Below, piece after piece: positions 53,271-60,953 of a stretch of 64,000 nt of DNA. This stretch comes from Roseovarius sp. 217 (GTDB lineage Bacteria > Pseudomonadota > Alphaproteobacteria > Rhodobacterales > Rhodobacteraceae). Under the pieces are notes generated by a model. The model had not been told where the DNA came from and ran no database searches. It worked only from the letters and a program-made list of their open reading frames with translations. The stretch lies in assembly GCF_000152845.1 (NCBI RefSeq), contig NZ_CH902584.1, forward strand, positions 1,975,815-2,039,814, given 5' to 3'. Both the position numbers and the translations under genes were made by a program. The stretch's first letter is position 1. Each line of letters begins with the position of its first letter.

Positions 53271-53963
53271 ATGGATGCGAGTGAGGGTGAGACAGGCCGC
53301 AAGCGCAAGACTTCATGGAAGAAAGATCCAGCGGCGGTGCGGCAGGACATTCTGACGATTGCGACGCGGGAGTTTGCCGCGCATGGGCTCTCGGGGGCCA
53401 ATATCAACGAGATTGCGCGCCAGACCTCCACCTCGAAGCGGATGATCTATTATTACTTCGGGGATAAGGAGGGGCTCTATTGCAGTGTCTTGGAGGGCGT
53501 CTATGCCACGCTGCGTGCCCGCGAGGATGATCTCGATGTTGCCGGGCTAGAGCCGGTCGCGGCGCTGCGGCGGCTGATCGAGGCAACGTTCGAGGCGCAT
53601 GTGACCGCGCCGCATTTCATTCGGCTGGTGATGATCGAGAATATCCACAATGCCGAATACCTGCGCAAATCCGAGAGTGTGCCAAAGCTGAACCGCTCGA
53701 TCATCGACAAGCTCGAGGATGTCTGCGCGCGTGGCAAGGCGGCGGGGCTGTTCCGCGAGGGGACGGATGCGCTGGAGCTGCATTGGCTGACCAGCTCGTT
53801 CAGTTTCTACAACGTGTCGAACCGGGCGACGTTCTCGACCTCATTCGGAACGGCGCTCTATTCCAAGACGCGGCAAAGCCAATTGCTCGAGCGATTGGTG
53901 GATATGGTGCTGGCGACGGTGGTGATCGGGTATGAGCCGAAAACCTGGAATGATCCCGTCTGA
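53271..53963 (+). CDS. TetR/AcrR family transcriptional regulator
   Basis: A 230-residue regulator. The helix-turn-helix is in residues about 22-68 (ILTIATREFAAHGLSGANINEIARQTSTSKRMIYYYFGDKEG), normal for TetR. The rest is an all-helical ligand-binding domain with ENIHNAEYLRKSESVPKLNRSIIDKL. The ATG at 53271 is preferred; a GTG six codons earlier is possible. It is divergent from the tct-qui-pca operon and probably represses it until a pathway intermediate binds. Many pca operons use LysR- or IclR-type regulators (PcaQ, PcaR) instead, so the TetR type is worth noting. Confidence 0.9.
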   Translation: MDASEGETGRKRKTSWKKDPAAVRQDILTIATREFAAHGLSGANINEIARQTSTSKRMIYYYFGDKEGLYCSVLEGVYATLRAREDDLDVAGLEPVAALRRLIEATFEAHVTAPHFIRLVMIENIHNAEYLRKSESVPKLNRSIIDKLEDVCARGKAAGLFREGTDALELHWLTSSFSFYNVSNRATFSTSFGTALYSKTRQSQLLERLVDMVLATVVIGYEPKTWNDPV

Positions 53964-54002
53964 CCATTGAACGGGTGCGGGCCGTGATGACCGCCCTGGA
54001 AA

Positions 54003-54032
54003 CGAAAAGGGCCGGGCAAAGATGCCCGGCCC
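54003..54032 (-). terminator. terminator of the PRC-barrel gene
   Basis: A perfect 10-bp stem, GGGCCGGGCA/TGCCCGGCCC (54009-54032, four-base loop). On the minus strand it is followed by TTTTCGTTT, so it ends transcription of the PRC-barrel gene; it may also stop read-through from the TetR gene. Confidence 0.88.
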
Positions 54033-54059
54033 GACTGATGAGTGGTTCGTCGTGGTGGG

Positions 54060-55148
54060 TTAGCCTTCCCACTTTTCCATGTTCTCCAATTCCTCAACCG
54101 TGAGGCTGGTCGTGGCCTGGAGGGCATCGGTCACACCGTCTTGATCGCGGGTCAGGCTGATTTCGTCAAACGAGACCGCGACCGGCTTTTCGCCCAGCCC
54201 AAGGAAACCGCCCACATCGACGATGACGTGCTCAACCTGACCATCGTCGGTCAGAACGATGTCCGAGATTTCGCCGATATGTTCGTCTGTGGCATCATAG
54301 AGTGCCACGCCCTCAAGCTCTTCGGCAGTCAGCGCGGCGCGCTCGTCATCGGACAGCTGCGGCATGTCGTCGGTCTCGGTGGTGGCCGTCGCACCGGCGG
54401 TGGCATCGGCATCGACGCCTGCACCGGAGCTGATGCCTGCATCCGCGTTGGTGGTTGCATCCGTGTTGGCGCCTGTCTCCGCAGCGGTGTCCGCGCCCGA
54501 GTTGACCTCGGCATTGGCGTCCGTGTCGGATGCCATGGTGTCGCCTTCGAGATTGTTCTCGGAGGAGGCGGTCTCATCGGTGCCGGCAAAGAAGCTGCCG
54601 CCCTCATCCAGAACGCTCTGACGGTCCAGTTCTTCACCCTCTTCCAATGCGGCGCGGTCCCCGGTGAAGACGACGAAGTATTCATCCTCCGACCCCTCTT
54701 CGGTCACCATCTTGAGTTGGTCCATCGAGGTGCTGAGTTCTTTGCCCCCCATCCCGAGGAACCCACCCACATCAAGCGTGATGGAGTCGATCTGACCATC
54801 CTTGGACAGGATGACGTCATTGACCTCGCCGACGTTTTCCCAATCTTCGGACGGTGCCTCGATTGTGTCGACGATGCCGACGTCGGGGGCGTCTTCGCTC
54901 TGCATATAGACGGTTTTGCCGATAAGATCCGACGCGCTGATCTCGACACCGTTCAGGTCCATCGTGACATCGGCATTGGCATTGGCGGTCGCGCCCGAGG
55001 GATCGCTCGACGTGTCTGACGATTGTGTCGTGCTCGGTGCGGTCTGATCCGTTGTCTCGGCCGTTGGGTCGGTCGTGGTGTCGGATTGCGCAAAGACCGG
55101 CATTGCGGTCAGCGCGACGATCGCGGTGGTGGCTAGAATGCGTTTCAT
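54060..55148 (-). CDS. secreted protein with two PRC-barrel domains
   Basis: A 362-residue protein. MKRILATTAIVALTAMPVFA is a signal peptide. Two PRC-barrel domains occur at about residues 72-140 (LIGKTVYMQSEDAPDVGIVD, SITLDVGGFLGMGGKELSTS) and 270-345 (LEGVALYDATDEHIGEISDI, HVIVDVGGFLGLGEKPVAVS). They are joined and preceded by very acidic Thr/Ala/Asp-rich linkers. Proteins of this plan are common in alphaproteobacteria and often respond to osmotic or other stress; their binding partner is unknown. AGGAG precedes the start. I found no EcfG promoter for it. Confidence 0.85.
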   Translation of the reverse strand: MKRILATTAIVALTAMPVFAQSDTTTDPTAETTDQTAPSTTQSSDTSSDPSGATANANADVTMDLNGVEISASDLIGKTVYMQSEDAPDVGIVDTIEAPSEDWENVGEVNDVILSKDGQIDSITLDVGGFLGMGGKELSTSMDQLKMVTEEGSEDEYFVVFTGDRAALEEGEELDRQSVLDEGGSFFAGTDETASSENNLEGDTMASDTDANAEVNSGADTAAETGANTDATTNADAGISSGAGVDADATAGATATTETDDMPQLSDDERAALTAEELEGVALYDATDEHIGEISDIVLTDDGQVEHVIVDVGGFLGLGEKPVAVSFDEISLTRDQDGVTDALQATTSLTVEELENMEKWEG

Positions 55149-55267
55149 GAGTGAACTCCTTAGTCCTGCGTTGGTTTGACGCCGCAGTGTCGCAGCGCCC
55201 TGACTACCCAACCGTCAGAGCCGCAGAAGGTTTCAAGATTGGGTCAAAATATACTTGAGAATCTGAC

Positions 55268-55292
55268 GGAACTTTGAGCGGAACCATGCGTT
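55268..55292 (+). promoter_or_regulatory. predicted EcfG (general stress) promoter of the PLDc_N gene
   Basis: GGAAC (55268-55272), 16 bases, CGTT (55289-55292) matches the EcfG consensus. It lies 85 bases before the small PLDc_N gene, in the same orientation. A second GGAAC at 55280 has no CGTT at a proper distance. Confidence 0.7.
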
Positions 55293-55376
55293 TTATCGCA
55301 ACGCGTCTGTGCCTTTAACGGGTTGGACATTGATCGCGCCCGATGTGGCGCGCCCTTGAAGATTGGAGTTTTGAAC

Positions 55377-55562
55377 ATGCTTGAGATCACCGGCATTGGC
55401 GGGATCATTCTGTTGATCCTGGATATATGGGCCATCGTTTCTGTCGTTGGATCGGGGGCGACCACGGGCAAGAAGGTTCTGTGGGTCGTGTTGATCCTGT
55501 TGCTGCCGCTCTTGGGCTTTATTCTGTGGCTGGTGTTCGGGCCGCGATCTGGCCGGGTGTAA
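55377..55562 (+). CDS. PLDc_N domain small membrane protein
   Basis: A 61-residue protein with two hydrophobic helices (GIGGIILLILDIWAIVSVV and KVLWVVLILLLPLLGFILWLVFG), a short charged loop between them and a basic end. This is the PLDc_N (cardiolipin synthase N-terminal) type of small protein. TTGGAG precedes the ATG. An EcfG-type promoter lies upstream, and a phospholipase D-like gene follows 270 bases later, which suggests a shared membrane role under stress. Confidence 0.8.
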   Translation: MLEITGIGGIILLILDIWAIVSVVGSGATTGKKVLWVVLILLLPLLGFILWLVFGPRSGRV

Positions 55563-55832
55563 CGCTGCGGTGGTGGGTCGAGCCCTGGCCCGGTGACCCT
55601 CTTGCGTCGTCAAATGTTTTTGCGGAACCGTTTGGGCGATGGAGCGTTGTGACACAGTGGCCAGCGCGATGCGCTGACCGTCCGGAGCCTGGCTATCATC
55701 CCCAAGATGCAAGGCAAGCTCTGCCGCACCCATCCCGTGTCCCTTGGGTGCTTGCCCCCGCCTGTCCCGGCGGGGGCATTTACGACCGAACCTCAGGGGG
55801 CAGCGGACCATTAACCTCTGATCGGCAGGACC
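55563..55832 (+). other. 270-bp gap with a terminator-like hairpin
   Basis: I see no gene here. TGCCCCCGCC (55753-55762) and GGCGGGGGCA (55769-55778) form a 10-bp stem with a short loop, followed by TTTACG. It could end the PLDc_N transcript. No clear promoter for the downstream PLD gene was found in the remaining bases. Confidence 0.5.
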
Positions 55833-57410
55833 ATGACCCAGACCAAACCAGCGCAGGATGACACATCGACAGCCGCGATTGAGAGCCTCAAGGTTCTGGT
55901 CACCGCTGAAGAGGCATATCCAGCGCTAGAGCGCGCCTTTTTACAGGCGCAGACCGAGGTTTCGGCCTGTTTTCGAGTGTTCGATCTGAGGACGCGGTTG
56001 CGCTCTTCCGAGGCGCGCGCGATTGGCACGACGTGGTTTGATCTCTTTGTGCATACGTTGGATCGCGGTGTGTCGATCCGGCTTGTGGTTTCGGATTTCG
56101 ATCCGATTGCGGCGGTGCATCTGCATCGGCTGGCGTGGCAGACGCAGCGGCAGATTTCGGCCGTGCGGGAATTGGCGCAGCCGGGCGCGCGGCTGGAGTT
56201 TACCGTGGCGCTGCACGACGCCAAGAGTGGCGTCTTGCCCCGCGTGTTGTTCTATCCGCTGGTCCGGATGAAAATCCGCGAGATGGTGGACAAATGGTAT
56301 CACATGACCAAGGACGAGCGCGTGCGATTTCGCGCCGAGACACCGCGATTGCGCAGCCTGTGCCGGGTGGATAACCGGGATCAGCTCTGTTTTCCGCTGC
56401 GGTTGATGGACCTGCATCCCGCGACGCATCATCAGAAACTGGCGGTGTTCGATCGCCGTCTGGTGTATATCGGCGGGCTTGATCTGAACGAGCGGCGCTA
56501 TGACACCAAGCGGCATAGGCAAGAGCCGAACCAGACCTGGCATGATGTGCAGGTGATGGCGACCGGGCCTGTTGCAGAGGCCGCTCAGGCGCATCTCGAG
56601 GGGTTTTTGGCGTCTGTGGCGCGCAAATCCGCGCCGCCGCGCGCTGTGCCGGGATTTTTGCGCACGCTGTCGCGCCGCCGATTGAGCGCGCCGATGCGGA
56701 TGTCACCGCATACGGTGCTGCGCGAAATCGAGGCCGCGCATCTGCGCGCCATCGCCAAGGTGGAGCGGCTGGTCTATCTGGAAACGCAGTATTTTCGGCA
56801 CGTGCCCTTGGCGCGGGCGCTGGCGCGACGCGCGCGGCATTGCCCGGATCTTCGGGTGATTGTCGTGCTTCCGGCCGCGCCGGAAGAGGTGGCGTTCTCC
56901 AGTGATCCGGGGTTGGAAGGCCGCTTTGGCGAGCATCAGCAGGCCCGTTCGCTGGCCTATCTCAAGGCGGCGGTTGGGCAAGACCGGCTGTTGATCGCCT
57001 CGCCGGTGCAGCCGCGTGCGAGTGACAGTGACGGGCGTGACACGCTCGAGAAGTCGCCGCTCGTCTATGTGCATTCCAAGGTCTCGATCTTTGACGAGTC
57101 CGCCGCCATCGTTTCCTCGGCCAATCTCAACGGGCGCAGCATGAGATGGGACACCGAAGCCGGTTTGCATATCACGCAGGCCGATCAGGTGGCCTTGATC
57201 CGCGAGCGTGTGATGGGGTGTTGGTTGCCCAAGGATGCGGGATCTGCGTTTCTCGATATCGACACGGGGTTTGCACAGTGGCAGCGTATGGTGAGCAGCA
57301 ACAGTGCGCTGCCGCCGCAGCACCGTCGCGGATTTCTGGTGGATTACGATTCCGACGCTGCCAAGGCGATTGGTCTGCCCTTGCCGGGGATGCCCGAAGA
57401 GGTGGTTTAA
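55833..57410 (+). CDS. phospholipase D-like protein (two HKD motifs)
   Basis: A 525-residue protein. The first HKD motif is HHQKLAVFDRRLVYIGGLDLNERR near residue 199 and the second is VHSKVSIFDESAAIVSSANLNGRS near residue 412, each with the HxK(x4)D pattern. The pair forms one active site. No signal peptide or membrane segment is evident, so it is probably cytoplasmic or peripheral. The layout resembles phospholipase D and cardiolipin synthase families; without the membrane N-terminus, phospholipase D-type hydrolysis or transfer is more likely. It follows the PLDc_N gene and converges on the AI-2E gene with a four-base overlap. Confidence 0.85.
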   Translation: MTQTKPAQDDTSTAAIESLKVLVTAEEAYPALERAFLQAQTEVSACFRVFDLRTRLRSSEARAIGTTWFDLFVHTLDRGVSIRLVVSDFDPIAAVHLHRLAWQTQRQISAVRELAQPGARLEFTVALHDAKSGVLPRVLFYPLVRMKIREMVDKWYHMTKDERVRFRAETPRLRSLCRVDNRDQLCFPLRLMDLHPATHHQKLAVFDRRLVYIGGLDLNERRYDTKRHRQEPNQTWHDVQVMATGPVAEAAQAHLEGFLASVARKSAPPRAVPGFLRTLSRRRLSAPMRMSPHTVLREIEAAHLRAIAKVERLVYLETQYFRHVPLARALARRARHCPDLRVIVVLPAAPEEVAFSSDPGLEGRFGEHQQARSLAYLKAAVGQDRLLIASPVQPRASDSDGRDTLEKSPLVYVHSKVSIFDESAAIVSSANLNGRSMRWDTEAGLHITQADQVALIRERVMGCWLPKDAGSAFLDIDTGFAQWQRMVSSNSALPPQHRRGFLVDYDSDAAKAIGLPLPGMPEEVV

Positions 57411-58462
57411 GGCGCGGGGTCTTCGACTGTCGCATCGACCGCGAAGATATCCAGAAGGGCGAGCGCGATCACGAGAACCGGAATGGCGATGATGCCGCCA
57501 ATCGGTCCCCAGAGCCAGAGCCAGAACACCAGAGACACGAAGATGAGAAGCGGGTTGACCGAAATATGTCGCCCAACAAAGGACGGGGTGACAAACTGTG
57601 CCTCAATCATGTTGAGGAACAGAAAGATTGCCGGGGGGGTCACAGCCATCAGGCCGTCAAAGGCGACGATCCCGGCCAACAACAATCCCGCCGCCACGGT
57701 CATTGGCCCCACATAGAGCACGAAATTCAGCAGGGCCGCGACAAAGGCCCAGACAAAGGGGCCGGGCAGCTCGATCAGAAACAGCGCCCCGCCCAAGGCA
57801 GCACCCAGACCCGCGTTGATACAGGAAATGGCGAGGAAATAGCGGGCCACCAGCCGTTCGGCGTTGGTAAACCGGCGCAGAATGTCCTGCGTATCGTCCG
57901 AGGTGCCGATCCAGAGCGACAGCCATGCATACATGCGCTTGCGTGTCAGCAGAAAGAAAAACAGCGTACCGCAGAACACCAGCGCCTGCGCCAGCACCAG
58001 CGGGGCCAAAAAGAGCGCACTGGTGAGGTTGGGCATGCCGCCGCCTTCGGATGTTTCACTGGCAGCGTCGGCCGCAGCTCCGAGCGCCTCTCCGACCTCG
58101 CGGTTGACCTCTTGCAGGCCGCGAATGAGGTTGCTGATTTCTGCGATGATCGAGCGCAATTCATACTGGATGCGCGGCAGTTCCTCGACGATTTGCCAGA
58201 TCAAGGGTTCGGCCAGAATGGCCAGAGTGCCGATGGCCGAGACCCCAAGGATCAGCACGGTGGATGAGGCGAGGCCGCATGAAAAGCCGATCCGCTCGAA
58301 TAGATCGGTGACGGGGGCGAGCATCACCCCGGTCACAAGCGCCAGAACCATCGGCGCGAAAATATCCGCGCCGGTCTTGAGGGCTGCAAAGCTGAGGATG
58401 AGCGCAATCAGGATTACCGCCACGCGGAGACCCGGATCACCGTCGACGGTAAATCTGTACAT
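57407..58462 (-). CDS. AI-2E family transporter (PerM-type permease)
   Basis: A 351-residue membrane protein with about seven to eight hydrophobic segments. The GLGAALGGALFLIELPGPFVWAFVAALLNFVLYVGPM region near residue 215 and SFVGRHISVNPLLIFVSLVFWLWLWG near residue 300 are typical of the AI-2E/PerM family. Some members export autoinducer-2 or drive ion transport; the substrate is unknown. The -10 element of a predicted EcfG promoter lies only eight bases before the start codon, so the mRNA would have almost no leader and the gene is a likely stress-response target. Confidence 0.88.
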   Translation of the reverse strand: MYRFTVDGDPGLRVAVILIALILSFAALKTGADIFAPMVLALVTGVMLAPVTDLFERIGFSCGLASSTVLILGVSAIGTLAILAEPLIWQIVEELPRIQYELRSIIAEISNLIRGLQEVNREVGEALGAAADAASETSEGGGMPNLTSALFLAPLVLAQALVFCGTLFFFLLTRKRMYAWLSLWIGTSDDTQDILRRFTNAERLVARYFLAISCINAGLGAALGGALFLIELPGPFVWAFVAALLNFVLYVGPMTVAAGLLLAGIVAFDGLMAVTPPAIFLFLNMIEAQFVTPSFVGRHISVNPLLIFVSLVFWLWLWGPIGGIIAIPVLVIALALLDIFAVDATVEDPAP

Positions 58463-58470
58463 TCTTTCTC

Positions 58471-58495
58471 AACGCCCTCGCGCAGGTTTGGTTCC
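58471..58495 (-). promoter_or_regulatory. predicted EcfG promoter of the AI-2E gene
   Basis: On the minus strand, GGAAC (58495-58491), 16 bases, CGTT (58474-58471). The start codon is at 58462, so transcription would begin at or just before it (leaderless or nearly so). Confidence 0.75.
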
Positions 58496-58512
58496 CGTGT
58501 GGGAGCATTATT

Positions 58513-59244
58513 TCAGATCAGCGGGCGCTTCATTGGGTCGCGGTCGGGTTCAAGCTGGGCAATGCGACACAGCTCGTCGCGATCATGGAGGATCAATCGA
58601 CCGTTTTGCCATGTGGCGGACCGCTGTTCGCGCAGGCGTTTGAGCATCTTGTTGACATGGACCACGGAAAGGCCGAGCGCGTCGGCAAGATCCTGTTGCC
58701 GATACGGCAACGGCATCTCGTGTCCGGTGGTCAATCCGATTGCCGCGCCCCGGTCAAAGAGCCGCACAAAGGCCCGCGCGATGCGTTCAAGCCCGTCCAT
58801 ATGTCCGAGGATGGCCAGGCTTTCGCCAAGTAGGTGTTCTTCGACGGCGGCAATCCATGTGAGGTCATAGGCGCGGTCGGGATGGTCGCGGAACAATTCC
58901 CACAGGCGTTTGCGGTCAAAGACACAGAGTTTCATGTCTGTTGTCGCCTCGACCGAGTGCTGCATTTCCTGCATCACCCCGGCCTGTAGCCCGATGAAAT
59001 CGCCGGGCATCACGAAGTTGATCACTTGTCGCTCGCCCGACAACAGCGTCTTGTAGCGCAGGCCCATGCCGCTCAACGCGGTATAGAGTTGCGGGCTGTT
59101 GGAGGCCTCCATCATCAGGGTTGTGCCGCCATCCACCTCCAGCTCGCCGGTCTTGAAACTCTGCATGAACGTGACCTCCTGGGGGGTCATCTGCACAAAC
59201 AGATCCCGGGCGCGCAGGGGGCAATTCTGACATTTTGTGACCAT
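58513..59244 (-). CDS. Crp/Fnr family transcriptional regulator
   Basis: A 243-residue regulator: an N-terminal CQNCPLRARDLF cluster, a cyclic-nucleotide-binding-like beta roll (about 20-130), and a C-terminal winged helix with QQDLADALGLSVVHVNKMLKRLRE near residue 185. The N-terminal has only two close Cys (CQNC) and no complete four-Cys set for an FNR iron-sulfur cluster, so an oxygen-sensing role is not supported. The ATG at 59244 has AAGAGG nine bases upstream. It is divergent from the pseudo-receiver gene with about 100 bases between them. Confidence 0.88.
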   Translation of the reverse strand: MVTKCQNCPLRARDLFVQMTPQEVTFMQSFKTGELEVDGGTTLMMEASNSPQLYTALSGMGLRYKTLLSGERQVINFVMPGDFIGLQAGVMQEMQHSVEATTDMKLCVFDRKRLWELFRDHPDRAYDLTWIAAVEEHLLGESLAILGHMDGLERIARAFVRLFDRGAAIGLTTGHEMPLPYRQQDLADALGLSVVHVNKMLKRLREQRSATWQNGRLILHDRDELCRIAQLEPDRDPMKRPLI

Positions 59245-59344
59245 GTGAAAAAACCTCTTAATAGATGTCACAGTTTAATGCATCACTCCGAATAATGTTC
59301 CAGAATTAGGAATGTTTGGATATGACCCAATGAGAGAGCCCCTA

Positions 59345-59725
59345 ATGCCCTTTGATGAGACGACGCCGCCGGAGCCGCCGGTTTATATCGTCATGGACAG
59401 TAATTTGCTGATTGCGGAGGATCTTTGTGGTTCACTTCAGGCGGCAGGACCGTGCCGTGTGATCAATGCGCCGCACCCGGATGAGTTGATTCGCATTCTG
59501 GAGGGCGAAACGCGGGTATCCGCAGCCTTTTTGGAAATGCGCTATGATCAGGTGCTGCAAGCAGGGCTCGACAGCGCGCTCAGCCTGCGGGGGGCACGAA
59601 TCGTGCTGACCATGGGCGAGGAAGACGAGATCAAGGTGGCCAAGCAGGGCTGGGCCATGCTGGTGCGGCCCTTTACTGAGGACATGATTCGCGGCGTGCT
59701 GCGGCCGATGGTGAACGGGGTCTAG
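59345..59725 (+). CDS. degenerate receiver-domain protein (pseudo-response regulator)
   Basis: A 126-residue protein with the receiver-domain plan: VYIVMDSNLLIAEDLCGSL (residues 13-31), AAFLEMRYD (60-68), IVLTMGEEDEI (86-96) and AMLVRPFTEDMI (104-115). The residue normally phosphorylated is Glu64 rather than Asp, and the conserved Lys is Arg108. It therefore cannot be phosphorylated in the usual way and may mimic the active form. No output domain follows. The ATG at 59345 has GAGAG upstream; in-frame ATGs at 59312 and 59330 are alternatives. It lies in the stress-response neighbourhood. Confidence 0.7.
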   Translation: MPFDETTPPEPPVYIVMDSNLLIAEDLCGSLQAAGPCRVINAPHPDELIRILEGETRVSAAFLEMRYDQVLQAGLDSALSLRGARIVLTMGEEDEIKVAKQGWAMLVRPFTEDMIRGVLRPMVNGV

Positions 59726-59820
59726 AGTTTTGGGTTTTTGTTGAGATCCGAAACCCCTCGTCTTGTTTGTCGTGGCGCTCGTTCGTGGCGAGGCCAAGCC
59801 TAGGCTGGGCTTGAAATTGC

Positions 59821-60162
59821 CTAGGGTCGTGGTGCGCGGGCGGAGCGACCGGCCTGCAATCCCACGGCAAAGGCCTCGGCCACCTGCAACAGCGGTTCTT
59901 TGGCAGGCGGCTGTTCGGCGGCGGTCTCCGCGTCCGTCGATTGACCGCCAAGCGCCAGAAAGCAGAAACCAAGAACGAGATAGAGCGCGCCGATGACGGT
60001 GTGTGCGACAAGCGCACTCTCATAGGTGGCGATCAGAATCCAGAGCGCCACGGTCAGAAACCCCAAGCCCGCCAGACCAAAGACCACACCTGCCACGGTG
60101 AAGGCCGCCGCGCGCGCCGCATTGCGTGCGCGGCGGCGAAGGTCAGAGACAATGCCGCCCAT
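59821..60162 (-). CDS. phage-holin-like small membrane protein (Actinobacterial/YqjE-type)
   Basis: A 113-residue protein with a basic N-terminus (SDLRRRARNAARAA), two hydrophobic helices (AFTVAGVVFGLAGLGFLTVALWILI; HTVIGALYLVLGFCFLALGG) and a Pro/Ala/Glu-rich tail. It resembles the holin-family or YqjE-type proteins often encoded with ElaB/YqjD proteins in stress loci. It starts three bases after the DUF883 gene and shares its EcfG promoter. Not evidence of a phage: no phage genes are near. Confidence 0.72.
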   Translation of the reverse strand: MGGIVSDLRRRARNAARAAAFTVAGVVFGLAGLGFLTVALWILIATYESALVAHTVIGALYLVLGFCFLALGGQSTDAETAAEQPPAKEPLLQVAEAFAVGLQAGRSARAPRP

Positions 60163-60165
60163 CGG

Positions 60166-60495
60166 TTATTTCCGGCCCGTCATGAACCCGAGAAGAAATC
60201 CAACCCCAACGGCGATACCAACCGCAGCTGCGGGCTGGCTGCGGACGGCGTCTGCGGCCTGTTGGCCCATTTCTTCGGCACGGTGCTGGGCGGCATGCAA
60301 TTGCTGCTCGCCTGAGTGACGCAGTTCCGACACTTTGCGGCGCGCGCCATCGACGGCCGCGTCGCGCGTCGCTCCGCCAAGTCCCGAAAGGGTCTTGGAG
60401 ATGGCCGAGATGTCCTCGCGCAGCGTCACGATCTGTTTTGAGAGCTGGTCAATCTCGTCTTGCGGCGATGTGTCGATGGATTTTGCTTGTGCCAT
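60166..60495 (-). CDS. DUF883 (ElaB/YqjD-like) membrane-anchored protein
   Basis: A 109-residue protein. The long helical, coiled-coil-like body (EIDQLSKQIVTLREDISAIS, HAAQHRAEEMGQQAADAVRS) is followed by a C-terminal hydrophobic anchor (AAAVGIAVGVGFLLGFMTGRK). This is the DUF883/ElaB plan. In E. coli, ElaB and YqjD attach ribosomes to the inner membrane in stationary phase. An EcfG promoter lies 34 bases upstream, so induction by stress is likely. The ATG at 60495 was chosen because the longer frame upstream is unrelated. Confidence 0.82.
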   Translation of the reverse strand: MAQAKSIDTSPQDEIDQLSKQIVTLREDISAISKTLSGLGGATRDAAVDGARRKVSELRHSGEQQLHAAQHRAEEMGQQAADAVRSQPAAAVGIAVGVGFLLGFMTGRK

Positions 60496-60528
60496 GATTG
60501 CGTCCTTTCGGGTTGATATATGACACTC

Positions 60529-60553
60529 AACGCACGCGGCCCCGCGCGGTTCC
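60529..60553 (-). promoter_or_regulatory. predicted EcfG promoter of the DUF883-holin pair
   Basis: On the minus strand, GGAAC (60553-60549), 16 bases, CGTT (60532-60529), 34 bases before the DUF883 start. Confidence 0.75.
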
Positions 60554-60609
60554 GGGAAAGCTGAAAGAAACTTGAAACGTGAGGATTTTGAAGGAAAACG
60601 GATTCTGCG

Positions 60610-60635
60610 GGAACCAAAACAGCCGCTTGCCCGTT
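60610..60635 (+). promoter_or_regulatory. predicted EcfG promoter of the DUF1328 gene
   Basis: GGAAC (60610-60614), 17 bases, CGTT (60632-60635), 43 bases before the small DUF1328 gene. It is back to back with the promoter at 60529-60553. Confidence 0.75.
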
Positions 60636-60677
60636 GGGTTAGCAATCGGAACCATGTTGCATTGAAAGGAGAGTCCG

Positions 60678-60848
60678 ATGCTGTACTGGGCACTTGTATT
60701 CTTGGTGGTCGCGCTGATCGCTGGTGTTTTGGGGTTTGGTGGCGTCGCCTCGGCCTCGGCGGGGATCGCACAGATTCTGTTCGTGATCTTCCTCGTGTTG
60801 TTCGTCGTCGCAATGATCGCCCGCGCCCTGCGTGGTCGCGCACCCTGA
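60678..60848 (+). CDS. DUF1328 small membrane protein
   Basis: A 56-residue protein that translates as [20 protein letters not shown], then [20 protein letters not shown] and a basic end ([11 protein letters not shown]). Two hydrophobic helices with the GVLGFGG turn are the DUF1328/YtjA pattern. Proteins of this type are among the common EcfG or stress-induced genes in alphaproteobacteria; the function is not known to me. AAGGAGAG precedes the ATG and an EcfG promoter lies upstream. A symmetrical stem (CGCCCCGCG/CGCGGGGCG, 60864-60887) follows the stop. Confidence 0.85.
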   Translation: MLYWALVFLVVALIAGVLGFGGVASASAGIAQILFVIFLVLFVVAMIARALRGRAP

Positions 60849-60863
60849 CGGGTGATATGGATA

Positions 60864-60938
60864 CGCCCCGCGTATGAGCGCGGGGCGATTGCAGAGAGAC
60901 CTTCTGACGATGACCCCGTGCCCAGAGCGCGGGGTCAT
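60864..60938. terminator. two stem-loops between DUF1328 and phyR (convergent ends)
   Basis: Stem one: CGCCCCGCG (60864-60872) with CGCGGGGCG (60879-60887). Stem two: ATGACCCCG (60910-60918) with CGGGGTCAT (60930-60938). They lie between the convergent 3' ends of the DUF1328 gene and phyR and could serve either. No long U-tracts follow. Confidence 0.5.
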
Positions 60939-60953
60939 GTCATGTCAGATGGC

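Noticed and set aside
59270..59305. EcfG promoter for the Crp/Fnr gene (GGAAC-N16-CATT on the minus strand)
   Set aside because: The -10 element differs from CGTT at its second base (CATT) and no further support was found, so it was not called.
59821..60162. Prophage remnant because of the holin-like protein
   Set aside because: No other phage genes, attachment sites or composition change nearby; the gene pairs with a DUF883 gene under a stress promoter, a common chromosomal arrangement.
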